A stretch of DNA of 44,574 nt from Ruminococcus sp. (GTDB lineage Bacteria > Bacillota > Clostridia > Oscillospirales > Ruminococcaceae): assembly GCA_017526445.1 (NCBI GenBank), contig JAFXRI010000097.1, positions 1 through 44,574 of the forward strand, read 5' to 3'. This document shows positions 31,218 through 40,661 of the stretch, piece after piece. The position numbers were made by a program, and so were the translations under genes. The notes under the pieces were generated by a model. The model made no database searches. It saw nothing but the letters and a program-made list of their open reading frames with translations, and had not been told where the DNA came from. Each line of letters starts with the position of its first letter. Position 1 is the first letter of the stretch.

Positions 31218-32249
31218 TTGCTTGAAGGGTATTCATCCAATGCGATAGTCGCAAAGATCCGTTCGGTCTACGGAAAGATGCTGACAAGCGACGACCTGAA
31301 GGAAATGGTCTCCAAACGAAGCGTTGCCGATGTCGCGGATCTCCTGAGAAGCACCGAGAGATATTCCGCCAAGCTGAGGGACGTTGATCCGAACACGATA
31401 CACCGTGCACTGCTTGAGAGGCTGCTTGCCGAGCACTGTTTCGAGACATACCAGCGGTTCTGCAAATTTCAGGGCTATGAGAACAAGCCGTTCTATGACT
31501 TCCTTGTGAGGAAAAACGAATGTGCGCAGATGATAAGCCTTGTCAATGCCGTGAACTGCGGGCTGACTGAGAGCTTTGTACAGCAGGTGCCAGGGTATGT
31601 GCTGTCAAGCTCGAAGATAGATTTTCTGGCACTTGCCGCCTGCGGCAGCATCGAGGAACTGACGGCGGCCCTTAAGGGGACCGTTTACTACAAAGTGTTC
31701 AGGAACTTCAGATATGGCGAGGACGGGAGATTTGACTTCCCGGATGCGGAGATCAAGCTCAGGACGAGGTTCTACAACGGCCTTGCTGAGGATATAAAGA
31801 AGAGCTTCGGCTCTGATTCGTCGGAACTGCTCCGGCTCATCGGCATCGAGACTGATGTTATAAATATAATCAATTCTTACCGGCTGAAGGCCTTTTTCAG
31901 GTATGAGCCTGAAAGGATAAAGCATTCGATGCTCCCTTACAGCCATATGGGAAAGAAGAGCCTCAGAAAGCTTTACGAAAGCAGCGGGCCGCAGGATATG
32001 ATGCGGCAGATAGAGAAGTCAGTGTACGGTAAATATGTCAGCACCGGAGACAGGAATGTCGAGGACGGGCTGAGACGGCGTGCGCTGGAGATCATGAAGC
32101 ACTCGCTTGCAAAGACAACTTCCGCGCCGGTGGCGCTGTATGCATTCATGTATATCTGTGAGAACGAGATCAGGAATATCGTGCGCGTCATAGAAGGCGT
32201 GCGGTATGACGTGGATCCCGCGCTGATATTCGGAATGCTGATAATCTGA
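31218..32249 (+). CDS. ntpC: V-type ATPase subunit C (d/AC39-like)
   Basis: This 343-residue all-helical protein matches the AC39/NtpC family, the funnel that links the central shaft (D, F) to the membrane ring. Typical features are the start YSSNAIVAKIRSVYGKML, three similar helical lobes, and the end FMYICENEIRNIVRVIEG. The start is TTG; GGAGAAGGAG stands about 10 bases upstream and no ATG fits. It lies 61 bases after the stalk gene and 39 bases before subunit I. Confidence 0.92.
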   Translation: MLEGYSSNAIVAKIRSVYGKMLTSDDLKEMVSKRSVADVADLLRSTERYSAKLRDVDPNTIHRALLERLLAEHCFETYQRFCKFQGYENKPFYDFLVRKNECAQMISLVNAVNCGLTESFVQQVPGYVLSSSKIDFLALAACGSIEELTAALKGTVYYKVFRNFRYGEDGRFDFPDAEIKLRTRFYNGLAEDIKKSFGSDSSELLRLIGIETDVINIINSYRLKAFFRYEPERIKHSMLPYSHMGKKSLRKLYESSGPQDMMRQIEKSVYGKYVSTGDRNVEDGLRRRALEIMKHSLAKTTSAPVALYAFMYICENEIRNIVRVIEGVRYDVDPALIFGMLII

Positions 32250-32288
32250 TCTGTATCCGGGGTAAGGATACGCGAAAGGGGTAAGGAA

Positions 32289-34247
32289 ATGGCTATCGAA
32301 AAGATGGAGTTCGTCTCTATCACCTCATCGAGGGACTGCCTTGATACCGTGCTCGATAAATGCTGCGAGAGCAGCTGCTTCCAGATCGAGCCTGCGGTAG
32401 CGACGTCCTCGGGCGACGGCGAGAAAGCATTGCAGCTCCTGAATGATAAAAACCCTTACGATGTGCCGTTCAAAGGGCTCGCGTCCATTGCGACCGAGCT
32501 GGGGATAGAGCTGATCGAGACGGATTATTCGTCCTGCCGGCTCGAATCGGGAGCGGATTTCACCGAATTCTGTGACGGGCTGGAATCCTCGCTGGCAGAG
32601 GCGTCAAGGATAAAGGAGGCGGTACAGCAGATCATTTCTCAGCGCAAGGCCGCCCTTATACAAATAACTCACCTGAACGGACTGAACGAGCAGTTTGACA
32701 GGATATTCAGCTGCAAGCACGTTCATGTGAGAGTTGGCAAGCTGCCGATAGAGAGCCAGAGAAAGCTGGAATACTACAAGCAGGATTTCTTCTTCGTACC
32801 TTTTGAGCACGACCGCAATTACTGCTGGGGAATGTACTTCTGTCCCAAGGACGAAAAGGAGATCGTGGACGATATCTTTACCTCGCTGTATTTTGAGACG
32901 GTAAGGATACCGGATTTCGTAAAGGGCAACACTGCTGAGGCCTTTGAGCGTATCGGGGCGGAGATCGCCGAGGAAGAGAAGAACGTTGAGAAGGCTGAGA
33001 GTGAGCTGAGGAGCTTTGCGGATGTCCATGAGGGAGAGATACAGCGGGCGTTCTCAAAGCTGTGCCACAAGCGCGCCGTGTTCGAGCTGAGGCGGAAGGT
33101 CGGAGTGCTGAGGGACAAGGTGTTCATCAAGGGCTTCATCCCGGCAAAGAAGCACAAGGAGTTTGAAAAGTTCTTTGCGGATTATCCGGGTGCTATCCTG
33201 ACGTTCATGCCGCCGGATGCGGATTCGAGCTGTACACCGCCGACGGTGCTGAAAAACACCTGGTTCACCAGGCCCTTTGCAATGCTGGTGGAGATGTACG
33301 GACTGCCGGATTACACGGGATACAACCCCACGGCCTTCGTGGCGCTTACATACACCGTGATGTTCGGAATAATGTTCGGAGATCTGGGACAGGGCTTCGT
33401 GATATTCCTGCTGGGACTGCTCATCGGGAAAAAGGTGCACAAGAGCTTCGGCGGGATGATGACGAGATGCGGCGTTTCGAGTATGCTGTTCGGAACTGTT
33501 TACGGATCAGTGTTCGGGTTCGAGGACCTGCTGGATCCGGTGTTCGAGGGCATCGGGATAGACTTTCTGCCGCTGCATCCCTTCCATAACACGAGTTTTA
33601 TACTGCTCACGGCAGTGGGAATAGGCGTGGCGCTGATACTGATCTCGATGATACTGAATATAATCATCGGCTTCAGGGAAGGCGATATCGAAAAAGCCGT
33701 CTTCTCAAACAACGGCATCGCGGGACTGCTGTTCTACGGCTCCATCGCGGGAGGCGTTGCGGCAACTATGCTGTTCGACGTCGAGATAATGTCCGGACCG
33801 TTCATACTGCTGTTCATCGTGATACCGGCGATATGCATATTCTGCAAGGTGCCTTTTGCGGCGGCAGTAAAATACAAGGAGCTGCGCCTGTCGAATGACG
33901 AAGAAAATATGACAGTGGGCAACTTTATCGTCGAGAACTTCTTTGAGATGTTCGAGTATGTGCTGAGCTACGTTTCAAATACGATGAGCTTTCTGAGAGT
34001 CGGAGGTTTCGTGCTCTCACACGCGGGTATGATGCTCGTTGTATCGACGCTTATGGATATGGTCAGCGCCGGGGCTAAACCCGCTGTGCTGGTGATAGGA
34101 AATGCATTCGTTATGGTCATGGAAGGTATGATCGTGGCGATACAGATAATAAGGCTGGAATTCTATGAGATCTTCTCGCGGTTCTACAGCGGCGACGGAA
34201 AGCCCTTTGAACCCGTCAAGGCAGGATTCTCGACCGAGATCGAATAA
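32289..34247 (+). CDS. ntpI: V-type ATPase subunit I (a subunit)
   Basis: This 652-residue protein is the stator a subunit, which forms the ion half-channels. The first 330 residues are cytosolic and coiled-coil rich (for example AEEEKNVEKAESELRSF). Then follow seven or eight membrane helices, beginning at the PTAFVALTYTVMFGIMFGDLGQG signature region. The helix NAFVMVMEGMIVAIQIIRLEFYEIFSRFY near the end carries the conserved Arg (in IIRLEFYE) that drives ion release. The length is normal for the bacterial form. AAAGGGGTAAGG precedes the ATG. Confidence 0.95.
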   Translation: MAIEKMEFVSITSSRDCLDTVLDKCCESSCFQIEPAVATSSGDGEKALQLLNDKNPYDVPFKGLASIATELGIELIETDYSSCRLESGADFTEFCDGLESSLAEASRIKEAVQQIISQRKAALIQITHLNGLNEQFDRIFSCKHVHVRVGKLPIESQRKLEYYKQDFFFVPFEHDRNYCWGMYFCPKDEKEIVDDIFTSLYFETVRIPDFVKGNTAEAFERIGAEIAEEEKNVEKAESELRSFADVHEGEIQRAFSKLCHKRAVFELRRKVGVLRDKVFIKGFIPAKKHKEFEKFFADYPGAILTFMPPDADSSCTPPTVLKNTWFTRPFAMLVEMYGLPDYTGYNPTAFVALTYTVMFGIMFGDLGQGFVIFLLGLLIGKKVHKSFGGMMTRCGVSSMLFGTVYGSVFGFEDLLDPVFEGIGIDFLPLHPFHNTSFILLTAVGIGVALILISMILNIIIGFREGDIEKAVFSNNGIAGLLFYGSIAGGVAATMLFDVEIMSGPFILLFIVIPAICIFCKVPFAAAVKYKELRLSNDEENMTVGNFIVENFFEMFEYVLSYVSNTMSFLRVGGFVLSHAGMMLVVSTLMDMVSAGAKPAVLVIGNAFVMVMEGMIVAIQIIRLEFYEIFSRFYSGDGKPFEPVKAGFSTEIE

Positions 34248-34270
34248 TCAAATATTTGGAGGAAATCATT

Positions 34271-34708
34271 ATGTGGATCTTATTTGTTTTACCGCTCGTT
34301 GCTGTTGCGCTGCTGTGCGCTCCGTTCATTATGTGTGCTAAGAGAGTAAAGGCCGGAAAGTCTGCCAAGCCTGCTTTCATCGGAAACCTTTCCATATTCG
34401 GCGGAACGATGCTTACAGGTCTTATCCTTTCGGTCGGCAAGGTGGTTGCCTTTGCAGCTGAGGAGGGCAGCGCCAAGGCTGCTGTTACCACAGGCGCAGG
34501 TCTCGGCTATCTGGCTGCGGCTCTTTCGGTAGGTCTGTCCTGTATCGGTTCGGGCATCGCTGTTGCAGCCGGTGCTCCCGCAGCGATCGGAGCTACTTCG
34601 GAGGACCCCAAGAATTTCGTTAAGGCTCTGATCTTCGTCGTACTGGGCGAAGGTATCGCTCTGTACGGTCTGCTGATCTCGATCCTGATCGTAAACAATC
34701 TGGGCTGA
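34271..34708 (+). CDS. ntpK: V-type ATPase subunit K (c ring)
   Basis: This 145-residue proteolipid has four membrane helices and forms the rotating ring. The second hairpin has the glycine-rich helix GLSCIGSGIAVAAGAPAAIG and then LIFVVLGEGIALYGLLISIL, whose Glu is the ion-carrying residue. The first hairpin lacks an equivalent acid, as usual for V-type ring subunits with one site per four helices. Gln residues that shape the sodium site in Enterococcus hirae NtpK are not obvious, so proton use is plausible but unproven. I chose the ATG at 34271, with GGAGG 8 bases upstream; a TTG at 34256 overlaps that site. Confidence 0.94.
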   Translation: MWILFVLPLVAVALLCAPFIMCAKRVKAGKSAKPAFIGNLSIFGGTMLTGLILSVGKVVAFAAEEGSAKAAVTTGAGLGYLAAALSVGLSCIGSGIAVAAGAPAAIGATSEDPKNFVKALIFVVLGEGIALYGLLISILIVNNLG

Positions 34709-34712
34709 TGAT

Positions 34713-35021
34713 ATGAAGTTTTTCCTGATAAGCGATAATATCGACACTCAGCTCGGTATGCGGCTGAGCGGTGTCGAGGGCACCGTCGTGCACGAGCCGG
34801 AGGAGGTCGCGGCGGCACTTGACGAGGCTATGTCCAGAAGCGATGTGGGCGTCGTGCTGATGACCGACCATACTGTCAAGCAGTGCCGTGAAAAGGTGTA
34901 TAACTATAAGCTTACAAGAAAGCAGCCGCTGATCGTTGAGATACCTGACAGACATTCCTCGTCGGGTATATCGGACACTATCGCCGAGTATCTCAGGGAA
35001 GCGGTCGGTATCAAGCTTTGA
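34713..35021 (+). CDS. ntpG: V-type ATPase subunit F
   Basis: This 102-residue protein is the small central-shaft subunit that binds subunit D. It begins MKFFLISDNIDTQLGMRLSG, which resembles the family's IGD(x)DT start, and has the VGVVLMTDHTV strand and PLIVEIPD near the middle. It starts 4 bases after the stop of subunit K and is followed after 21 bases by subunit E. Confidence 0.92.
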   Translation: MKFFLISDNIDTQLGMRLSGVEGTVVHEPEEVAAALDEAMSRSDVGVVLMTDHTVKQCREKVYNYKLTRKQPLIVEIPDRHSSSGISDTIAEYLREAVGIKL

Positions 35022-35042
35022 ACCGTGAAGGGGTGAACTACG

Positions 35043-35633
35043 ATGACCGATGAAGCATTGAAGCTGCAGCGGTTTAAACAGGCCGTCAGTGCAGAGACTG
35101 ACGGGCAGGTGAAGCAGATGCTCGATGAGGCAAAGGCCGAGAGCGAGGATATACTGCACAGGGCAAGGATCATCGCTGAGGAGAACAACAGGACTGCGAG
35201 ATCGCGCATCCGTGACGAGGCTGAGCAAAGGCTGAGAAGAGAGATCTCGGCGGCAAAGCTGGAGATGCAGAGACAGGTCCTTATCAGGAGAGAAGAACTT
35301 GCCGATGAGGTGTTCAGCGAGGTCAGGGAAAAGCTCGCTGCGTTCAGATCTACTGATGAGTACAGGAAGTGGCTCGCTGATACCGTGAAGAAGTGTGCCG
35401 ACAAGTATCCGGGAAAGAAGGCGGTCATCAGACTGGCCCCGGCGGATATGAAATTCTGTCCCGAAGGCGTTCATGCCGACGCGGATAAGACGATCCTGCT
35501 CGGAGGGACGATAGTTGGCTTCGAGGGGAGCGGCATAGTGCTTGACTGCACCTTTGATTCGCAGTTTGAGGCTGAACGTGCAGCCTTCTGCAATAACAGG
35601 GAGCTTTCCGCTGCCAGGGATCAGGAGATATGA
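35043..35633 (+). CDS. ntpE: V-type ATPase subunit E
   Basis: This 196-residue peripheral-stalk subunit has a long N-terminal helix (about 1-95, with KQMLDEAKAESEDILHRARI) and a C-terminal globular domain that contacts subunit B (about 100-196, with GGTIVGFEGSGIVLDCTFDS). AAGGGGTGA precedes the ATG. Subunit A begins one base after its stop codon. Confidence 0.93.
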   Translation: MTDEALKLQRFKQAVSAETDGQVKQMLDEAKAESEDILHRARIIAEENNRTARSRIRDEAEQRLRREISAAKLEMQRQVLIRREELADEVFSEVREKLAAFRSTDEYRKWLADTVKKCADKYPGKKAVIRLAPADMKFCPEGVHADADKTILLGGTIVGFEGSGIVLDCTFDSQFEAERAAFCNNRELSAARDQEI

Positions 35634-35634
35634 T

Positions 35635-37392
35635 ATGGATAAGATCTATTCGATAAACGGCCCCGTCGTGAAGGTCAGGGCTTCAAGAAGCTTCTCGATG
35701 ATGGAGATGGTCTATGTCGGAAAGAAAAGACTGATCTCTGAGGTCATCGGTGTCAACTCTGAGTTCACGACTATCCAGGTGTACGAGGGTACTACCGGAC
35801 TGATGCCGGGCGAGCCGGTGGTCGGGACGGGTGCTGCTATGTCAGCACTGCTGGGACCGGGCATCATTGCAAATATATTCGACGGTATCGAGAGACCGCT
35901 GAGGAGCCTGGAGAGGCTGACCGGCGCTTTTATCGGCGACGGAGCGGAGGTCTCGCCGCTGGATACAGAAAAGAAATACAGTGTGACATTAACAGTCAGA
36001 GTCGGAGACAGGCTGGAGCCGGGAATGATATACTGCACCTGCCCTGAGACCGATGTCATCACGCACAAGTGTATGCTTTCGCCGGTGTCCGGGGGAGGAG
36101 AGGTAGTGTGGACCGCTCCCGACGGCGAGTACAGCATAAACGAGACTGTTGTAAAGATAAAGAACGCAGTCGGCGATACTGAGGAGCTCACGCTATGTCA
36201 GAAGTGGCCTATCAGGACGCCCCGTCCCAGCAGAGAGAGACTGCCGATCGACAGACCGCTCATCACGGGACAGAGAGTCATAGATACCATAGCGCCTATT
36301 GCCAAGGGCGGTACTGCGGCGATACCCGGGGGCTTCGGCACCGGAAAGACTATGACTCAGCATCAGCTGGCAAAGTGGTGTGATGCGGATATAATCGTAT
36401 ATATCGGCTGCGGTGAGCGCGGGAACGAGATGACTCAGGTGCTTGAGGAGTTTTCTGAGCTTATAGATCCCCGAACCGACAGACCGCTGACCGACAGGAC
36501 GGTGCTTATCGCCAATACTTCAAATATGCCTGTGGCTGCCAGAGAGGCTTCGATATATACCGGAATCACTCTGGCGGAGTATTACAGAGATATGGGCTAT
36601 CATATCGCCATAATGGCAGATTCCACCTCACGATGGGCAGAGGCGCTCAGAGAGCTTTCGGGACGTCTTGAAGAAATGCCCGCAGAGGAAGGCTTTCCGG
36701 CTTATCTGCCGTCGCGTATCTCCGAGTTCTATGAGAGAGCAGGGTATGTTAAGACTCTCAGCGGGACTGAGGGCTCGGTGTCGATCATCGGGGCTGTATC
36801 TCCCCAGGGAAGTGATTTCTCTGAGCCTGTCACACAGAACACCAAAAGATTCGTGAGATGCTTCTGGGCGCTGGACAAGAGCCTGGCTTATGCAAGGCAT
36901 TATCCCGCCATAAACTGGACCACCAGCTATTCGGAATATACCGACGATCTGGCAGATTATTTCAGAAGCAATGTCGCTCCGGATTTTATGGAGGTAAGAC
37001 AGGAGATCTCAAATATACTTAACCGTGAGAATTCGCTCATGGAGATCGTTAAGCTTATGGGTTCCGATGTGCTGCCGGACGATCAGAAGCTGCTGATCGA
37101 GACAGCGAGAGCCGTAAGAGTCGGGTTCCTGCAGCAGAACGCTTACCATAAGGACGATACATATGTCCCGCTGGAGAAGCAGTATCTGATGATGAAGCTG
37201 ATACTCAGGTTCTACTCCCTCGGAAAGGCGGCTCTCGCAGCCGGCAGGACTGTATCGGAGATACTCGGCACCGGCTGGGTAGAGTCGATCATCAAGGTGA
37301 AATACGATATACCAAATAACAAGCCCGGTATGTTCGGGGAATACGAAGAAAAAATGGAGAGCGATTTTGACGCTCTGCTGGGGGTGCATTGA
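35635..37392 (+). CDS. ntpA: V-type ATPase subunit A (catalytic)
   Basis: This 585-residue catalytic subunit hydrolyses or makes ATP. It starts [16 protein letters not shown], has the family's bulge domain, and the P-loop reads GGFGTGKT rather than the usual GPFGSGKT. After it come [18 protein letters not shown] with the catalytic Glu, and [15 protein letters not shown]. The C-terminal helical domain is complete. I chose the ATG at 35635 because AGGAG lies 7 bases upstream; an in-frame ATG at 35542 lies inside subunit E and is not credible. Subunit B starts directly after the stop. Confidence 0.96.
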   Translation: MDKIYSINGPVVKVRASRSFSMMEMVYVGKKRLISEVIGVNSEFTTIQVYEGTTGLMPGEPVVGTGAAMSALLGPGIIANIFDGIERPLRSLERLTGAFIGDGAEVSPLDTEKKYSVTLTVRVGDRLEPGMIYCTCPETDVITHKCMLSPVSGGGEVVWTAPDGEYSINETVVKIKNAVGDTEELTLCQKWPIRTPRPSRERLPIDRPLITGQRVIDTIAPIAKGGTAAIPGGFGTGKTMTQHQLAKWCDADIIVYIGCGERGNEMTQVLEEFSELIDPRTDRPLTDRTVLIANTSNMPVAAREASIYTGITLAEYYRDMGYHIAIMADSTSRWAEALRELSGRLEEMPAEEGFPAYLPSRISEFYERAGYVKTLSGTEGSVSIIGAVSPQGSDFSEPVTQNTKRFVRCFWALDKSLAYARHYPAINWTTSYSEYTDDLADYFRSNVAPDFMEVRQEISNILNRENSLMEIVKLMGSDVLPDDQKLLIETARAVRVGFLQQNAYHKDDTYVPLEKQYLMMKLILRFYSLGKAALAAGRTVSEILGTGWVESIIKVKYDIPNNKPGMFGEYEEKMESDFDALLGVH

Positions 37393-38792
37393 TTGGAGCT
37401 TAAATATATCGGTCTCGACGAGATCAACGGCCCTCTCGTTGCACTTGAAGGCGTCAGCGGGATAGGCTACGACGAGATGGCTGAGCTGAGGCTGTCTGAC
37501 GGCACCAAAAGACTGGGACGTGTGGTCGAGATTTCTGAGGACAGAGCGGTATTGCAGGTTTTTGAAGGGACAAAGGGGCTCTCGCTGGGCAATACAACAA
37601 CAAGGTTTGAAGGCAAGCCTATGGAGCTGCCGCTGTCAAAGGAGATGCTGGGAAGGATATTCTCCGGCTCAGGAAAGCCCATTGACGGACTGGGGGACAT
37701 TTATCCCGAAAAGAGGGCGGATATAAACGGCAGGCCTATGAACCCCGTTTCCCGCGAGTACCCGAGGAACTATATCAATACCGGCATATCCTCCATAGAC
37801 GCGCTGATGACACTTATAAGAGGGCAGAAGCTGCCGATCTTTTCAGGCTCGGGCCTTTCCCATAACAAGCTGGCCGTTCAGATCGTAAGACAGGCCAAGA
37901 TCGCAGAGGAGAGCGGACAGGACTTCGCTATCGTATTCGGCGCTATGGGCGTCAAGAACGATGTGGCGGATTACTTCAAGCGCTCGTTTGAGGAGACAGG
38001 CTCGCTGCAGAGAGTGGCTATGTTCCTGAATATGTCCAACGATCCTATCATCGAGCGAATACTGACTCCCAGGTGTGCTCTGACCTGTGCGGAGTATCTG
38101 GCCTTCGAGCACAATATGCATATCCTTGTAATACTTACAGATATGACGGCATATGCCGAGGCGCTGCGTGAGTTCTCCTCGTCAAAGGGAGAGATACCCG
38201 CAAGAAAGGGCTATCCCGGATACCTGTATTCAGATCTTGCTTCGCTTTATGAGAGAGCAGGCGTGGTAAAGGGCTCCAGCGGTTCGGTGACTCAGATACC
38301 GATACTGACTATGCCCAATGACGATATAACACATCCAGTACCTGACCTTACAGGGTATATCACCGAGGACAGATAGTTCTTGACAGAAATCTGGATCAGA
38401 CCGGTGTCTATCCTGCTGTGGCAGTTCTTCCCAGCCTTTCGAGACTTATGAAGGACGGCATCGGCGAGGGCTATACCAGAGAGGACCATCAAATGTGCGC
38501 GAACCAGCTCTTTGCAGCATATGCAAAGGTGTCTGACGCCAGATCCCTCGCATCGGTCATCGGTGAGGAGGAGCTTTCGGACAACGACAAGTGCTATCTG
38601 CGCTTCGGAGATCTGTTCGAGAAGCATTTTATAGATCAGGGCTTCGATGTGAACCGGTCGATAGAGCAGACTCTCGATCTGGGCTGGCAGCTGCTGTCAA
38701 CACTGCCCAAGAGCGAGCTTGACCGTGTGGATGAGGAGCATATCAGCAAGTTCTATGATGCTGACAAGGCATCGGTGCTGTTCGGGCTCTGA
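37393..38792 (+). pseudogene. ntpB: V-type ATPase subunit B, single-base frameshift
   Basis: The first frame (37393-38376) gives 327 residues of the regulatory B subunit, with [16 protein letters not shown] and [18 protein letters not shown], then stops early at 38374-38376. The family continues after GYITE with GQIVLDRNL. That sequence is present from 38367 in the frame one base back, running on as [20 protein letters not shown] to the stop at 38792. One base is missing where GAGGGACAG would be expected. Restored, the protein would have about 466 residues, the normal length. The start is TTG, adjoining the stop of subunit A, with GGGGGTG upstream. No slippery heptamer is visible, so sequencing error or a fresh mutation is more likely than programmed frameshifting. 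Confidence 0.92.
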
Positions 38793-38823
38793 GCAGCGCA
38801 GTATAAGGCAAACGGGGTGAGCA

Positions 38824-39462
38824 ATGATGCAGGTCTTTCCGACCAAGGGTAACTTAATAGCTATGAAAAGGTCGCTCTCCCTTGCGCTGCTGGGATACGA
38901 CCTGCTTGACAGGAAGCGCAATATCCTGATCCATGAGCTTATGACTCTTGTGGACAAGGCTGCTCAGCTGAGAGCGTCTATCGAGGATACCTATAAAGAT
39001 GCCTATGCCGATCTTATGCAGGCAAATATCTCGCTGGGACTCATAACTCCCTATGCCGAGAGCATTCCCATAGAGAACGGGCTGTCCCTGACCAGTAAAA
39101 GCGTAATGGGCGTTGAGCTGCCGAGAGTCAGTCTTGATGCTCAGGAGCTGGATATAAACTACGGGTTCCTGAACACCACCTCACAGCTGGACCGGGCATA
39201 TCTTGCTTTCGATAAGGTAAAGAAGACAACTGTTATGCTGGCTGAGGTGGAGAACAGCATATACAGGCTGTCGGTGGCCATAAGGAAAACTCAGAAGCGT
39301 GCAAACGCTTTGCAGAACATCATCATCCCGCGGGACAGTGCGGCGGTGAAATTCATCTCTGATTCTCTCGAGGAAAAGGAGAGGGAAGAATTCTCAAGAC
39401 TGAAGGTCATAAAGGCGGTCAAGCTGAAAAGGCAGCGTCCGCTCGATAAGAAGGAGGACTAA
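38824..39462 (+). CDS. ntpD: V-type ATPase subunit D
   Basis: This 212-residue protein forms the central rotor shaft, a long antiparallel coiled coil. The start FPTKGNLIAMKRSLSLALLG and the end helix RRTQKRANALQ-like IRKTQKRANALQNIIIP match the family. ATG codons at 38824 and 38827 are both possible; the second has better spacing from GGGGTGA. It is the last of the ATPase genes, and the next gene starts right at its stop codon. Confidence 0.95.
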   Translation: MMQVFPTKGNLIAMKRSLSLALLGYDLLDRKRNILIHELMTLVDKAAQLRASIEDTYKDAYADLMQANISLGLITPYAESIPIENGLSLTSKSVMGVELPRVSLDAQELDINYGFLNTTSQLDRAYLAFDKVKKTTVMLAEVENSIYRLSVAIRKTQKRANALQNIIIPRDSAAVKFISDSLEEKEREEFSRLKVIKAVKLKRQRPLDKKED

Positions 39463-40074
39463 ATGGAAAAACTGAAAAAACTTCTCGGCAATTACCTGCT
39501 GCTTTCAGCAATGTGTATCCTTCTCGGAATATTCTTCATCATCTGGCCTGAAATGATACCGAGGGCAATAAGCTGTATATTGGGCGGCGTTATCATCCTG
39601 GGCGGAGTGATCGAGATAGGCAGGTTCGTCGCTGCCAAGGATAATGAACCTTCTCCCGTATGGCTCGTCCGCGGAATAATCTTCGGGGTGCTGGGAATCT
39701 TTCTGATAATCAAGCCGGATGTCCTTTATAAGGTCATTTCGATGCTGCTGGGCGTTTATCTGCTTGCAAGCGGTATTATAGCGCTTTATAATTCTATGGT
39801 GGTTCGCAAGCACAATGACGGAGCGGGCTGGCAGATGTCCTGTATTTTTGCTGTTGTGACGATAGTGCTCGGCATCGTTATGCTGTTTGCATCGAAGCTG
39901 CCGTTCATGGCTCTCGGAGTGATGCTCGTCGTATCCGGTGTTGCAAACTTTTTCGGAGTCATTACCGGAAAGAAGAAGGCTGAGAAGATACTTGGGATCA
40001 AGACCTCCGGCGGTGACGGCTCTGATCCGAGGCTCAGCAAGGGAGAAGACAGGAGATTCATTGACATAAAATGA
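39463..40074 (+). CDS. DUF308/HdeD-like membrane protein
   Basis: This 203-residue protein has six hydrophobic helices in three similar pairs (for example LGIFFIIWPEMIPRAISCIL and LGIFLIIKPDVLYKVISMLL), the repeat pattern of the HdeD/DUF308 family, with a charged C-terminal tail. HdeD takes part in acid resistance in Escherichia coli. The start codon directly follows the stop of subunit D, so it is translationally coupled to the proton or sodium pump. A role in acid or ion stress alongside the ATPase is plausible inference. Confidence 0.88.
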   Translation: MEKLKKLLGNYLLLSAMCILLGIFFIIWPEMIPRAISCILGGVIILGGVIEIGRFVAAKDNEPSPVWLVRGIIFGVLGIFLIIKPDVLYKVISMLLGVYLLASGIIALYNSMVVRKHNDGAGWQMSCIFAVVTIVLGIVMLFASKLPFMALGVMLVVSGVANFFGVITGKKKAEKILGIKTSGGDGSDPRLSKGEDRRFIDIK

Positions 40075-40093
40075 TCTGAAAGGAGAGATCGAT

Positions 40094-40468
40094 ATGGATA
40101 TCACAGGATTTTGGAAGGTAAGCGCAGTCAACGCTTTTGACAAGGACTTCAAGCAGACATGGAAGACCTCTGATGAGATCGCAGCCGACGACAGCATCAA
40201 TCCGATGCAGAAGGCTATGGCTCAGGGGGCATATGTGTTCGGGGAGGACGGCACGATGATCTCGCTGATGTCTAAGGAATTCGTTCCTGCCGGCGAGGGA
40301 GAGCCTTATGACGATACATATGTCATAGCGAAAAAGAGTGCCTGGAAGGAAGAAGGCGGGAAGCTTTATTCAGCAGCCGAGGAAAACGGCGAGCCTGACT
40401 GGCAGGAGATGAAGCCTGTTGACGGCGGCTATGAGCTGTTCGGGTTCCAGAGGATCGCCAAAGCCTGA
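40094..40468 (+). CDS. Small hypothetical protein after the ATPase operon
   Basis: This 124-residue soluble protein begins MDITGFWKVSAVNAFD and ends GGYELFGFQRIAKA. Its alternation of short strands and the GxW start recall lipocalin-like small beta barrels, but I cannot name a family. AAAGGAGAG precedes the ATG, 20 bases after the DUF308 stop, so it is probably the last gene of the operon. No clear terminator follows before the glnA promoter. Confidence 0.72.
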   Translation: MDITGFWKVSAVNAFDKDFKQTWKTSDEIAADDSINPMQKAMAQGAYVFGEDGTMISLMSKEFVPAGEGEPYDDTYVIAKKSAWKEEGGKLYSAAEENGEPDWQEMKPVDGGYELFGFQRIAKA

Positions 40469-40547
40469 TACAGTATGCTGTAATTTGACAAAAAATGGCG
40501 CAGCTGTTTATCCGGATTGTCGCAAACGCCGAAAGTTTCGGCTGTAC

Positions 40548-40576
40548 TTGACAAAATGAAGAAAAGGCGCTATAAT
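40548..40576 (+). promoter_or_regulatory. Promoter of glnA
   Basis: TTGACA (40548-40553), 17 bases and TATAAT (40571-40576): a full consensus promoter. Transcription should start near 40583. Confidence 0.93.
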
Positions 40577-40593
40577 CATATCTGTAAGACAGC

Positions 40594-40635
40594 AAAGGCG
40601 CTGCGGACTCCTCAGGGGGAACGCAGCGCTTTTTT
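40594..40635 (+). terminator. Leader terminator (attenuator) of glnA
   Basis: AAAGGCGCTGCG (40594-40605) pairs with CGCAGCGCTTTT (40622-40633), one G-T pair included, and ends in a T6 run. It lies about 12 bases after the predicted transcript start and 13 bases before the AGGAGGT of glnA. With a consensus promoter upstream, most transcripts should stop here unless something prevents it. A short CTGT/ACAG hairpin (40582-40592) precedes it. The leader is too short for a typical riboswitch, so a protein antiterminator or a long-range signal is more likely. Confidence 0.88.
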
Positions 40636-40661
40636 ATTTGACTTTTTCAGGAGGTAAATGT

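Noticed and set aside
38365..38380. Programmed ribosomal frameshift in the V-ATPase B gene
   Set aside because: There is no X-XXY-YYZ slippery site or evident stimulatory hairpin, and the family is not known to use recoding.
40582..40635. ANTAR-target or riboswitch in the glnA leader
   Set aside because: Only about 12 bases precede the terminator, and the one small hairpin does not have the six-base loop needed. I kept the attenuator but not a named regulator.
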